DNA of 64,000 nucleotides, taken from the NCBI GenBank assembly GCA_038049695.1, contig CP142452.1, positions 75,400,501-75,464,500 of the forward strand, written 5' to 3'. This document shows, one piece after another, positions 25,036-36,187 of the stretch. Origin of the DNA: Cinnamomum chago (Eukaryota > Streptophyta > Magnoliopsida > Laurales > Lauraceae). The position numbers and the translations under genes are program-made. How positions within the stretch are numbered: the stretch's first letter is position 1; each line of letters begins with the position of its first letter. The notes under the pieces are model-generated. The model saw only the letters and a program-made list of their open reading frames with translations. It did no database searches and was not told where the DNA came from.

Positions 25036-25844
25036 ATTTTCTTACCAAGGATCAAGAGTACAAGGAATATTCTTGCAACTGCTACCATTGAGAGAGGCTT
25101 TCCCCACAGTCACCTTGGGTCAAAAGCTGCATAGGAGCCCAATTCTATTTGAAGAAAGGTATTCAAATGAGAGTTAGGATCCTTCGATACTTTTTTCCAT
25201 AGTGACCACGAGTGGATCCATCACGGCCCGCTGTGTCAGTGGGCAAGCATCCCCTTGTGACTGTGAGTAACTTAGTGACGTGGTAGACCATGATTGATCT
25301 ATTCACGGTCACCGTGGATCAAATGCTTGGCAGGCATCCCAGTGACATGGTGGACCACGATTAGTCGACTCACTATCACCGTGAGTCAAAAGCCTTAGAG
25401 GATCCTGGATATTCAAATGACCCTTGACCTTACGAATAGGGAATGAGGCGTGCAATGGGGCACGGTGGTGGATATGATGCCAACATATTGAAAGAAAGGA
25501 TAGATATCTGTCCAACTCAATGCATAAATATCATTAACAGTTGGAACATGTGATGAATCATTAGCATTGATCTAAGCATACATGCAATCCCAAAGAGGAC
25601 TCTTATGATCTTGAGGAATGTGATGACTCCCATGACATGACCTTAGCCAACTCCAAAATAAGACTAACCCGGGCTTATTTGGTATCTCCACTTCTTTTTT
25701 TTTGACAAAACAATTCAAAATAGAGCAATTAAAAAAAGACCCATAAAAAAGACTAGAATAATAAAAAAAAACATGTTTTGTAATGCAATAATCTATTTTA
25801 AATAGACATTTTTAAATCAACAAATGAAAGTTTTTTACAAATTT

Positions 25845-26430
25845 CTCAAGATCAACAAGGTATCAAGCTTTGAAAATTAATCTCATAGTTGTCTTTAGCC
25901 TTCCAAATAGATTTAACGGTTTGGATATTGTGTTGGGGGCCCACAGATTTCAAAAAATAATATTAAATAATTTATATCTTTCTACACATATCTCAAGGTT
26001 GATTATGATCCAATGGCTGAAATTTGGATCCACAACAATGTTTGACCTTCTATTAAAACTTTTCAACGGTTTGGATTGTGATTTGCTATCCCTAAAAATA
26101 ATAAGAAAAACAAGATTGTCTATGGACTAATCTAAAATTAAGCATGTTACATCAAAGGTTGATATTTGTTTGCCGATTTCTAGATATCCATAGGACATCG
26201 AGTCTTGAAAATTGACCTACAGTTATGTTCAGCCTTCCAAAAAGACCTAACGGTTGAGATCTTGTGTTTTGGGCCCACAGAATCCAAAAAATAATATCTA
26301 ATGACTTACTTTTTTTGCAAATATCTTGAGATTGGTGCTGATCCAACTGTTGAAATTTGACCTTATAGTTGTGAACATTTTCAACAGTTTGGGTATTGAT
26401 TTACTCTCTCAAATAAAATAAAATAAAAAA
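25845..26430 (+). repeat. Imperfect tandem duplication of about 300 bp
   Basis: Two successive copies share the order gccttccaaa, taacggtt, gggcccacaga, aaaaaataatat, then tgatccaa and tgaaatttg. The second copy begins about 26175. Nothing coding is seen in either. Confidence 0.65.
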
Positions 26431-26839
26431 ACACTAAAAACCCGGACTAGGGTGTTATGGACTTGAGAGTATTGTTCATCCACCTCTTTTTTTCCCCTCT
26501 ACTTTTCAAGTGCATCTATAAAAGGTCTACGGTTTTAAGAGGCTTTGCCGATACTTTTCTAAAGTGGGCAGTGTAGAAATGATTGCAAATCGCTCTTTAT
26601 TTTCTGAACCTCTGTCTGCTTTAAACATTTAGACAAATAGAGCCGGGAAATAGAGATGCAAAAACATGAGCCTAGTGTACGATGAATCAGAGGAGGAGTT
26701 GGAAATGAATAATATCAATCAAGCTAAGCGCATTCACATGATGAAGCGGCCTAGGTTAATTTGTTCAGTAATTGTAGATCTGAATGTCACTTCTTCTAAT
26801 AAATTCTTGCACTACCCTCTCAATCAAAGCCCTAATAGC

Positions 26840-27085
26840 AGTGGTTGTGGATTATCTTGGACGAAGTGTAGATGATCCAAAGCAACCGCTGCTATTAGAA
26901 AAATTAAAATTAAAATGTGTAAAGAATATAAACCAGGCTTTATTATTCTTTCAGAAACCAATGCCAATGCTAAAGAAACTGTTCTATTAGCTAATGAGAT
27001 TAAATTTGACAAAATAGCTGTTGTGCCGGCCGTTGGATCTGTTGGGGGCATTGCACTTTTTTGGCATAACTCGTGCAACATGAAT
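26840..27085 (+). mobile_element. L1 endonuclease fragment, unit A copy
   Basis: A plus-strand frame reads MCKEYKPGFIILSETNANAK, then GGIALFWHNS, the N-terminal part of the L1 endonuclease (KP.II...ET, GGLALFW). Only this piece is present. The matching copy in unit B (55330-55525) shows that it predates the duplication. Confidence 0.75.
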
Positions 27086-28132
27086 GTTTTTTTTCTTTAG
27101 AACATTTTATTCACTGCTCCATTGATGTTCACAATCTGGAGAAAATTTGGTGAGCTTGCACCCATGCCATATTTGAAACAGAAACATTGTCAAGGTGACC
27201 TGAGTCATGTTCAAAGGGTGGTTTGAATTATCTAAGTCAGCTTAGATCAACTTGAAATGTGAAATTTTCTCATGAATGAAGATATAATATGAACACTATT
27301 GCATGTTCCTTCCCCAACAAATAAAAAGGGTTTAGATGTGTAATAAGCTAGAAAGCCCCATTAGACCTGCTACTGAACATTAGTCAAGTTTTGCTGTTGA
27401 TGAAGTGAGCTGACTTCCACAAAATAATCATTAGACAATGTTGCCCTTCCCTAGCCCCATGTTCCACCTTGGACCCATTGGTGTTTCTTTCCCTTTGTCT
27501 CCCTAGCCCCATCTCTAACAAGTTGGATAAAGCATTATATTAAAGGAAAGATAAGCTCCACTACCACCAGTCTCATGGTTGAAAACCCACTCAGATCAAG
27601 AAGATCTTGATCTCATTACACAATCAGAACAGGGTTGCATCTTTGACATGCTATGAATAGTACGCATAGATGAGACATTTTCAGGATGACAATTAACTTA
27701 TCCCATCCAAATGGGTTCTCTAACCGCTTTCTACTCATGCATTACGAAGAGTCAAGGTTATAAAGATTATAACTACAAAATTAGTTAAAATATAAAGATC
27801 ATAACAACAAGATTAGTTAAACATATGATGATGAAATGAATTGTAGCTTTATATAATTTTCATCCATTCGTACTAATAAGAAACTTTGTTGCATGACAAA
27901 GTTCCAGGTTCATAGAATACACCTTGAATCACTGACTGGATGTTTATGTACTTCACAAACATACATCCTGTCATCTCATCCAATATTAGAATCCAAACCA
28001 CCAAAAAGCCTGCACTTTCATATATTGTTCTATTTTCTACGCAAACATATTCATCTCAAGATAGAACAGGGGTATAAGGCAACGACAGTAGATGAATACG
28101 AGCTTTTGGTATAGGCAATAATGGCAAAATGC

Positions 28133-28173
<41 letters not shown>

Positions 28174-29639
28174 ACATTATCACCGTCATCAACTCTACCA
28201 TGGAATAGTTATTTGGATGAAGAGAAAGAGTACTAGGAAAAAGACAATCAGGAGTGGGTTCGTATTATACAACTCAGAAAAATACAAACAAAAAACATTG
28301 AAACAAAAATAGAGATCATATCCAATGGCATATCATAAAATCTCTCATTTGCACATATTTCAGTCTACAAACCCAGCAATAGAAACAGAGATCCAATAAC
28401 CAAAATAATTGAAAGGTAATATTCCTTAAAAAAAAAAAAACTGATTTACTCATCACCATCATTATAAAAGCCTTGCCCAAACTATATTGGGGTCTGTTAC
28501 ATGAATTCTGTTTCTCCAATCCGATGTATCTTGAGCAAAATCCTTAGATAAATTGCACTTCTTTATATATGTTTTTACCCCCTCCATCCGTCCACGGCCT
28601 CTTCAGTCTACCCCTTCCTCTCGGTGGGCCATCAACTTGCAGAGCCAAACTTTTCCTTACCGGCTCCGTTACCAATCTGCAATGGACATGCCAAACCATC
28701 TCAAATGGAAAACTAAAGGAGAATTGACCTGATTCAGCTTACTGGATGGGTAATTAGCAATAAAGAATATGGTTCATGAAATCTGAAATAGAATATAAAA
28801 ACCACATTCATTCTTTTTGTAGAGGGAGAGGGGGGGGGGATAACACATACCTTAGAGTAGAACGGGAGGAGAACCAATATTTAGCCTGAGGGATTTTCCT
28901 TGCAGAGAAAATGTGGGTTTTCCTTCCAAGGATATCATCATTTATACATGCATGAGATTTGGCAAAAATTGAATTCCGCCTAGGGGTGCATAGAAAATCC
29001 AAATTTCTTGTATGTAAGAAATTTGTAGCCGAACGACCCTTAATTGCTTACTGTAGAAGTTGAACAGTTTTTTAGCGAAAAATACCTATGAAAGAAGAAA
29101 AAAGAAGAAGAATATAATTGTTTCATTTTGAATTAGTTGATTGGAAGAAGGAACAGAATTTACAACATTAAACTCAACAAGATAGTGATGGGAATTTTAT
29201 AGAAAGAAAAAGATTCATTTCATTTTTAATCAGTTGATTCGAAGATATAACAAAATTCACAAAAAAAAAAAAAAAATTGAATGGTAACTTTCATTAAAAG
29301 AGAGAAAAACAGTACAAAAAAAATTATACTGCCAACCACACCACAACAACAAAATTTACAAAATTAAAGAAGCATCCTCCTGAATCATATGCTTTTCAAG
29401 TGGCCATCCTTCAAACTATTATCAGTTTCAAGATTAATACCCAAGTTTCTCATCTCTTGTTTGAAATTTCTTCCAAGCAGATTCGTCACCTTCATCCCTC
29501 CTTTGCTCCATTATCACTGATAGGAATTACATGATAAATAATATAATAAATTCAATAAAAAAGTTTTTCAAAATAGAAAATAAAAGAGAGAGGTAGAAAA
29601 GTGAAAAGCCTAACCATCATCTAATGATCAACTTTGCAG
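27086..29639. other. Non-coding part of unit A
   Basis: No exon is recognised. The interval 28320-29050 is related to the 3' flank of the intact NLR genes (compare 30680-30940), which suggests an older tandem NLR duplication. A (TA)n(GA)n microsatellite lies at 28132-28173. Confidence 0.5.
28132..28173 (+). repeat. Compound (TA)n(GA)n microsatellite in unit A
   Basis: The tract is absent from the matching place in unit B (about 56540), so it grew after the duplication. Confidence 0.9.
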
Positions 29640-29990
29640 TTACTTTCTGATGCCCATTGGTAGATATTGCAATATGAGGGATGTGATGTATCTTGTGCCA
29701 ATCCTCACCCATGTTCTTCTCGCACATGTTTGATAGGGAGCAAGCTTTCGAGTGCGGTCAGTTGTTGTAGCAAGGATTCCATCTTATAGCAACGGTAAAT
29801 GGATAGAAAGAAGTCATGTTAGATTTCCAAAACTCCTCTCTGGTAGACTTTTTAAATATACACAACTTATTAATTTAAAAACTTGGAGACTGCTACACAT
29901 GAAAGATAACTCACTTGGCAAACCTATCCACCTATTGCATTTTTTATTTTCAATTTCTTAAAAAGACTAGTCTGTCACAAGAAGCAATGG
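29640..29990 (-). pseudogene. Decayed NLR 3' (LRR) fragment, unit A
   Basis: On the minus strand this matches the last LRR codons of the intact NLRs (compare 36280-36480): the shared order includes gtgatgtatcttgtgccaat, cgagtgcggt and gttagatttcc. The frame is broken and only the C-terminal LRR end survives. It sits just beyond the flank of the intact NLR, as the leftover of an older tandem NLR copy. Confidence 0.8.
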
Positions 29991-31579
29991 TTAGATCTCA
30001 AGCCACAGTTACAATTTGCAATTTTCAAATATGTTTTTTGAAAAAGCATTGAGTTAGTCACATTAAAAAATTAAAAAACTAATAATTATATGAAAAATGA
30101 GATTGATGCAAATGAACGTCAGGCCACATGTGTATGGCCCAAATAGATTTAGAATATTTTATTTGGAAATTATATGCCATTAGTTTCTTATTTAATTTAG
30201 GGAATTGTAATTAGGACATGATTCTTATCTTATTTCCTAGCATGATTAGTTTCTTAGTTTGTTAGATTTGTTAGCCCCTATTTATATGTCATTGTAGAAT
30301 ATTATTTTTAGAGAGTTCATTAATGAAAATTTGATTTTCCCATTGAGCTGCTCCCAGTTATCATCTCTGCATAGACTTGTTGAAGTGTTTATGGACATGC
30401 GCTTCGACACTTTCATGCTAGCCCTAACCCCATGGCTTGCATCAGTCAGATTAATAATCTCAGATTTGGAGTCAATAAAATTTCCCTCGTTGTTTTATTG
30501 TGGAGAGTGTTTTCTTCGTGTGATTGTTTCTGCGGAAACCTCTAATTGTGTTTGCTTTGTGATCCTAACCTTTGGATTGCATCATAGATCCAAAAAGCAA
30601 AAAAAGAAAAAAAAAACTGGAGTGATTACTCCCAAACAAAGAGGAATAAGTCACTTACAGATAGAGAGAGGTAGAACATATACTTGATAATAGACCGCCA
30701 GAGGAGAGCCAAATTTCAGCCCAATGGATTTTTCTTGCACATAAAAGTGGGTCTCCTTGCCGACACGAGAGAAATCTGTAGAAATCGTAATTCGATAGGG
30801 GAACATCGAAAATCAAAATTACCTTTAAGAAAATTGGAGCCAGTTTTCTCATGAATTCATTGCATTGAACCGAATGACCCTCAAGTTGATTGCCATGGCC
30901 AACACATGCAAATAGACCCATCACCTTCATCTTGCTTCGTTCACTACTAGAAAAACCACTTTTAGCGACCGCCAAAAGCCGTCGCTAAAAGTGGTCTGGT
31001 GGTCGCTAATACTCTTTAATGACCGCTCAGTGACAGCCAAGAGAGCGACGCGGATACTTCGTCGCTGTCGCTAATGTTTTTGCGACGGCAAGGTGGTGGT
31101 CGTTAAAAATTTTAAAAAAAAATTGGAAGCATTAGCGGCCGCCATAGCGGTCGCTAATACTGCAAACAACGGTCGCTAATACACTATTTTTTTGATTTTT
31201 TTGATTTTTTTTAATTTTTCAAGTATTAGCGGCCGCTAAAAGTAATAGTTTTTTTTTTAAACGTCCTGTTTTTTCTCAATTCTTTTCCTTCTTTTTTATA
31301 CATGTACCTGATATATTATCAATTAAAATTACAAATACTACCATCAATTAAAATTACAAATAACAAAAGAAAGTCTTATATTAATTACATTCAAAACATT
31401 ACAAAAGTTTCAACAAATTATATCCATTACAATTACAGAAAAAAAAAGTCCGTGCGGGGTGCTGTGGTAGATCCATTGCTCTTAAACCCGAACAGAAAAA
31501 GGAAAATAAATATTAATAGTTAACTATAAAATTTGACAATTTATATTAAATATAAAAAAAATTAAGAATTAAAATTAAA

Positions 31580-33010
31580 ATTTAAACCTATGTTTTAACT
31601 GTACGAGCAATCCGGGAGTCGGAATCTTGTTCCGTCAGTTTCTACAAGTTATGAATGACTAGGGACCCGTGCCCGTCAAGTTTCACGGGCAACGGAGTCC
31701 TTTTGCTCATTTTGGGTGCTCGGAGGCTCGTTTTCTAAGTTTTAAGTTAACGTTCTAACTTAAATCTACGTTTCAACTGTACGAGCAATCTGGGAGTCGG
31801 AATCTCGTTCCGTCAGTTTCTGCAAGTCATGAATGACTAGGGGCCCGTGCCCGTCAAGTTTCACGGGTAACGGAGCTCGTTTACTAGTTTTGGGAGCTCG
31901 GAGGCTCGTTTTCTAAATTTTAAGTTAACGTTCTAACATAAACCTACATTTCAACTGTACGAGCAATCCGGGATTCGGAATCTCGTTCCGTCAGTTCCTA
32001 CAAGTCATGAATGACTAGGGGCCCATGCCCGTCAAGTTTCATGGGCAACGGACTCCGTTTGCTCATTTTGGGTGCCCGGAGGCTCGTTTTCTAAGTTTTA
32101 AGTTAACGTTCTAACTTAAACTTACGTTTCAATTGTACGAGCAATTCGGGAGTCGGAATCTCGTTTCGTCAGTTCCTGTAAGTCATAAATGACTAGGGAC
32201 CCGTGCTCGTCAAGTTTCACGGGTAACGGAGCCCGGCTGCTCGTTTTGGTGCCCGGAGGCTCGTTTTCTAAATTTTAAGTTAACGTTCGAACTTAAACCT
32301 ACGTTTCAACTGTACGGGCAATTCGGTAGTCGGATTCTCGTTCCGTCAGTTCCTACAAGTCATGAATGACTAAGGGGCTGTGCTCGTCAAGTTTCAAGGG
32401 CAACGGAGCCCGTTTCCTCATTTTGGGCGCTTGGAGGCTTATTTTCTAAGTTTTAAGTTAATGTTTCAACTTAAACCTACATTTCAACTTTACGAGCAAT
32501 CCGGGAGTCGGATTCTCATTCCGTCAGTTCCTGCAAGTTAAGAATGACTTTGGGCCCATGCCCGTCAAGCTTCACGGGCAACAGAGCCCGGCTACTCATT
32601 TTGGGCATCCGGAGGCTCATTTTCTAAGTTTTAAGTTAACGTTCTAACTTAAACCTACTTTTCAACTGTACGAACAATTCGGGAGTCAGATTCTCGTTCC
32701 GTCAGTTCCTGCAAGTCATGAATGACTAGGGGCCCTTGCCTGTCAAGTTTCATGGGCAACGGAGTCCGTTTGCTCGTTTTGGGTGCTCAGAGGCTCGTTT
32801 TCTAAGTTTTAAGTTAGTTTCTAGGTTAAATCTACGTTTCAACTGTACGAGCAATCCGGGAGTCGGAATCTCGTTCCGTCAGTTCCTGCAAGTCAGGAAT
32901 GACTACGGGCCCGTGCCCGTCAAGTTTCAAGGGTACCGGAGCCCGATTGCTCGTTTTGGGCGCTCGGAGGCTCGTTTTCTAAGTTTTAAGTTAAGGTTTT
33001 AACTTAAATG
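31580..33010. repeat. Eight-copy tandem array, 177-178 bp unit, inside the CACTA element
   Basis: The word gtacgagcaa or a variant recurs at 31601, 31779, 31957, 32135, 32312, 32490, 32668 and 32845, a spacing of 177 or 178 bp. Each unit also carries tcgttccgtcagt, gaatgactag, cccgtcaagtttca and ggaggctcgttttctaa. Units look about 85-90% alike. The array lies between the end of the TNPA-like gene and the left subterminal zone. Open frames within it are by-products of the repeat. Confidence 0.95.
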
Positions 33011-33039
33011 TTGAAATCTTGAATTAAAAAAAATAATTT

Positions 33040-34910
33040 TACCTGGTCAGGATCAGTCGAGCCTGCTAAATCATGACTGCCCTCTCCACCGAAGTCATGT
33101 CTAGCCATGTGGTCGCTGCCAGCGTCTGGTGCCTGTAATTATTTATTATACAGTTAAAAATAATAAAAAAACATAAGTATTAATGCATCAATGACATAAT
33201 TGACAATTTAAACGTACACAATTTTTTTTTCTTACTAACCTGAGTAGTGGGTGGTGGGTCTGAAACGAGCGGGCCGGGACTCTGTGATAGACGAGCCTCA
33301 AGCTCTGCCATCTCCGCTCTCCACTCAGCCCTCATCTCTGCCTTGACCTCATTTGTCACCTCCTCTCTGATCGCTACCTTCATGGACTGCAGTAACTCCT
33401 GAACCTCCTCATCTGTACGGAGGCGTATGCCCTGGGAGGAGCTAGCACCGGATGACTCCGATCGCGCGATGTGCGAGCGTGGAATGCCTGTCCCATACGC
33501 GAACGTGTATCCGTGCTCGTTCCGGCCAACGACGGAGTGGAATATCTCATCCCTCCGCGATGACAAACTGCGCTCCTCCTCGGGTAACTCCTCCAGGCGT
33601 GATTGATACTGGGCCTGCCTGGTTGATTCATTTAGTATCTTATCATGCATAACAAGACATAATAATAGAAAGATAATTTAAACGGTTCAATATAAAAACT
33701 TACGAAGATAGCTGTAACCTCCGGGTGGCGAGGATCTCGAGAACGCATCCAGACGGACATCCTGTCGACCGGAACACCCTCGGAACGCAACTGTTTCGTG
33801 GAGAGTTATATTATTAGTATACTATCATACAGAATGACAAAAACATAAATTACATGTATGATCTAACTTTTTACCTCGTGTCGGACCTGGGTGATGTGTC
33901 GAGTCCCCAACCTGTGTGCGGGACCTTGCATTGCGCGATTCCGCGCATTTGTAGCAGACACTCTCTGTTTTCAATATTTATCAGTCGGAATTTTTGTTAG
34001 TTACGTTAGTCACTAGTAAATTGTTAAAATTAAAATAAAAAAATTACAAGTTTCTCACCTGAACCTCCTCGCTCGTCCAGTACCGGACGAGCTGAGTCCA
34101 CTGAACAGGGAGAACGCCCCTCGGAACTCGCTCAAGTATGTTGGGCGCATCCTGATGTGGCTTCCAGTGTTGCATCTTAACTTTATTTTTATGATCTTTC
34201 CACATCTTCCGGCACTTCGACATGCAAACTGGTCGGAAGAGCTCAGGACATGCCCTCAAATTGTTCTGAAAAGGATAAATAGTTTTTCATTAAGTTATGG
34301 TTTAAATTGACACATCCTGAGGAGAAATGTTAAATTATTACCTTGACCTACTGACAGGTACGATCTAGTGTATCGGCCGAGAATGCCTCCCAATCAAGTG
34401 TAGTCAAAGGGAATGCATATGGATCCCGGACCATATGTCCAAACTGGCTGATGAGCTGGCGAGCATGCGGACCCACCGGATGGTATGTCTCATCAAACTC
34501 CACGTCTATGGGATGATCGGAATTCCACGTCCGGATCCCTCTAGCAGGGCCTCTCCCCCTGCTGGAAGATGGGCCCGTGGTCGTAGCACCTGTTCAAATT
34601 AGAGATAATTTAATTAAATTGAAATAAAATAATTTTTAAGAATTAATATGTTTTAATTAAATAAACTTATACCGGTCTGTGTATCGGCCGATGCAAGCCG
34701 AGATGGTGGAGCTGAAGAAGTCGACGCCGAAGCATCTACTGGGGTGGATGGACTCGGATGAGACGTCGATGGCCTACTCGGTGGGGCCATCGAACTAGAC
34801 TGGGCGGCATCCGGTGCCGGTCTAGGCTCCCTAGATGACATGCTGGCCTGGGCCTGGCGTAGCAGCTCGTCCATCGTGAGCGGACGATCTCTCCTCTTTA
34901 GTCCTGACAT
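33040..34910 (-). pseudogene. TNPA-like gene of the CACTA element (plant transposase Ptta/En/Spm family)
   Basis: Minus-strand exons in order: about 34910-34672 (MSGLKRRDRPLTMDELLRQA, then a Ser/Pro-rich stretch), 34590-34340 (GIRTWNSDHPIDVEFDETYH, ending DTLDRTCQ), 34266-34060 (LRACPELFRPVCMSKCRKMW), 33970-33870 (RVSATNARNRAMQGPAHRLG), 33790-33700 (VPVDRMSVWMRSRDPRHPEV), 33652-33240 (RLEELPEEERSLSSRRDEIF, then a coiled-coil-like KAEMRAEWRAEMAELEARL) and about 33135-33040. This is the usual layout of the accessory CACTA protein that binds subterminal repeats. The second block has an in-frame TAG after DRTCQ, so the gene may be inactive unless splicing avoids it. Exon limits are approximate. 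Confidence 0.75.
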
Positions 34911-34979
34911 ATCTGTTCAAATGTTTGTAAGATAAATTTCATTAAATGAGATAATTGAAATTAACATTTAAAAATTATT

Positions 34980-35835
34980 TACACTAAAATTTAACATTAG
35001 TGAATTAGTTCCCAACCGTTCATTGGTCATGTAAGTCAACTGTATCTCCTTCAATGGTTTCCCGAACCCAATTAATATCTTCATCATGTTGAACAACTGC
35101 ATTCTGGTCAAGAACTTGTTGGGCGAATGCATCAATATCTGGCTCATCACATTCAATCTGATACACTCCCCTCCTTGACATTTTAACTGCAACCTGCCAG
35201 TTAGGATCTTTCGGATCTCTAACATAGTAAACTTGCTCCGCCATTGATGACAGTATGTACGGTTCGGCACTTATTCGATCATCACGATGTAACAAATTGT
35301 TAAAATTTACCAATGTAAACTAATAATTATCTGTTTTCACCCCTCGGATGGGATCCACCCAATCACACTTAAACAATAGAAACTTTAACCCGTGATTATA
35401 TACAACTTCAACAATATCTTTCAACCGGCCATAGTAGTAACCAGCATCGACAGATGGACAACCGAGCCCACTATTTTGTGTCGCTCGTTTCTCATCTACA
35501 TCCTTAATGCGAAATCGAAAACCGTTGACACACAAGTTGTGTAACGTCGGGCCGTTATAAAGGGGCCATCAGCTAACTGGTTCATTTCATCGGTCAAATA
35601 CGGATCGTTGGTTCTTCGTAAGCTACACACCTACGCAACGCATGTAATCACTGAATATCACTACATGAAAGTAATATGACAATAACAAGTGAAACTACTC
35701 ATAATGATTGAATACATACGTGATTCTTGAACCATTCGTGAAATGAATGGTAATGAGACTGATGAATTTCATTCTCTGTAGCACGAGGCATGTCCCGTTT
35801 CAGCTCATCGATGTGTGTCCTGCGATGCATAACAC
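34980..35835 (-). pseudogene. C-terminal remnant of TNPD (TNP2-like) CACTA transposase
   Basis: Minus-strand frames carry IDELKRDMP, then HYHSFHEWFKNHV, GFRFRIKDVDEKRATQNSGL, YYYGRLKDIVEVVY, LFKCDWVDPIRG, then MVNFNNLLHRDDR and EQVYYVRDPKDPNWQVAVKM. These are the conserved blocks of the DUF4216-type C-terminus of TNP2-like transposases. The catalytic Transposase_21 region is absent; the right subterminal zone and a (GA)n tract at 35877-35902 follow directly upstream. At least one stop interrupts the part near 35570. Confidence 0.8.
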
Positions 35836-36187
35836 GTGTTAGGACAAGTATGATAATTTAGGCAAAAAACGCAGGGAGAGAGAGAGAGAGAGAGAGAGAG
35901 CGAGGCGAGACGCGTGGAGATGCAGAGGAGAAGGAGATGCAGAGAGCGCGGGAGCAGGGGAAAAAAGAAGTGGGAAGGAAAAAGAGGGTTTGGCGGATTA
36001 TAATGGGCTTTAGCGACCGCCGTTTTGCCTATTAGGCGGTCGCTAATGGGCCTTTTGCGACCGCCCACTTTTTCATGAGCAAAAGGGCAAATTTCTAGTA
36101 GTGGTTACTGCAGACAAGAATTGCATGAGATATAAATAAGAGATGCAAAGAAAAAAGTTTTTTTTTTAAATAAAAAAGAAGAATAGG

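Larger units (their letters stand above)
23532..26674. other. Gene-poor stretch with dispersed repeats
   Basis: No coding exon is recognised. The stretch holds one copy of a dispersed family (24726-25035), locally repeated cacggtcaccgtgg-type sequence (25040-25460) with relatives near 51000 and 54600, and an imperfect 300-bp tandem duplication at 25845-26430. Confidence 0.6.
30942..36103 (-). mobile_element. CACTA (En/Spm-type) DNA transposon, non-autonomous derivative
   Basis: The left end reads CACTACTAGAAAAAC and the right end, reverse-complemented, CACTACTAGAAATTTG: 12 matching bp with the family hallmark. The 3-bp target duplication GTT flanks it (30939-30941 and 36104-36106). Subterminal zones (30960-31240 and 36005-36065) hold many copies of the word ttagcgaccgc and its complement in both orientations, as expected for TNPA-binding sites. 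Inside are a TNPA-like gene, only the C-terminal part of the TNPD transposase, and a 178-bp tandem array. Lack of the TNPD catalytic region means it could move only with help. Confidence 0.95.

Noticed and set aside
30100-30340. AT-rich block (with a unit B copy at 58560-58800) resembling the end of a plant LTR
   Set aside because: Only a general likeness in composition; no partner repeat, clear ends or coding remnant, so no element is called.
32736-33002. 88-codon open frame inside the 178-bp array
   Set aside because: The frame simply spans repeat units; no start context or known domain.
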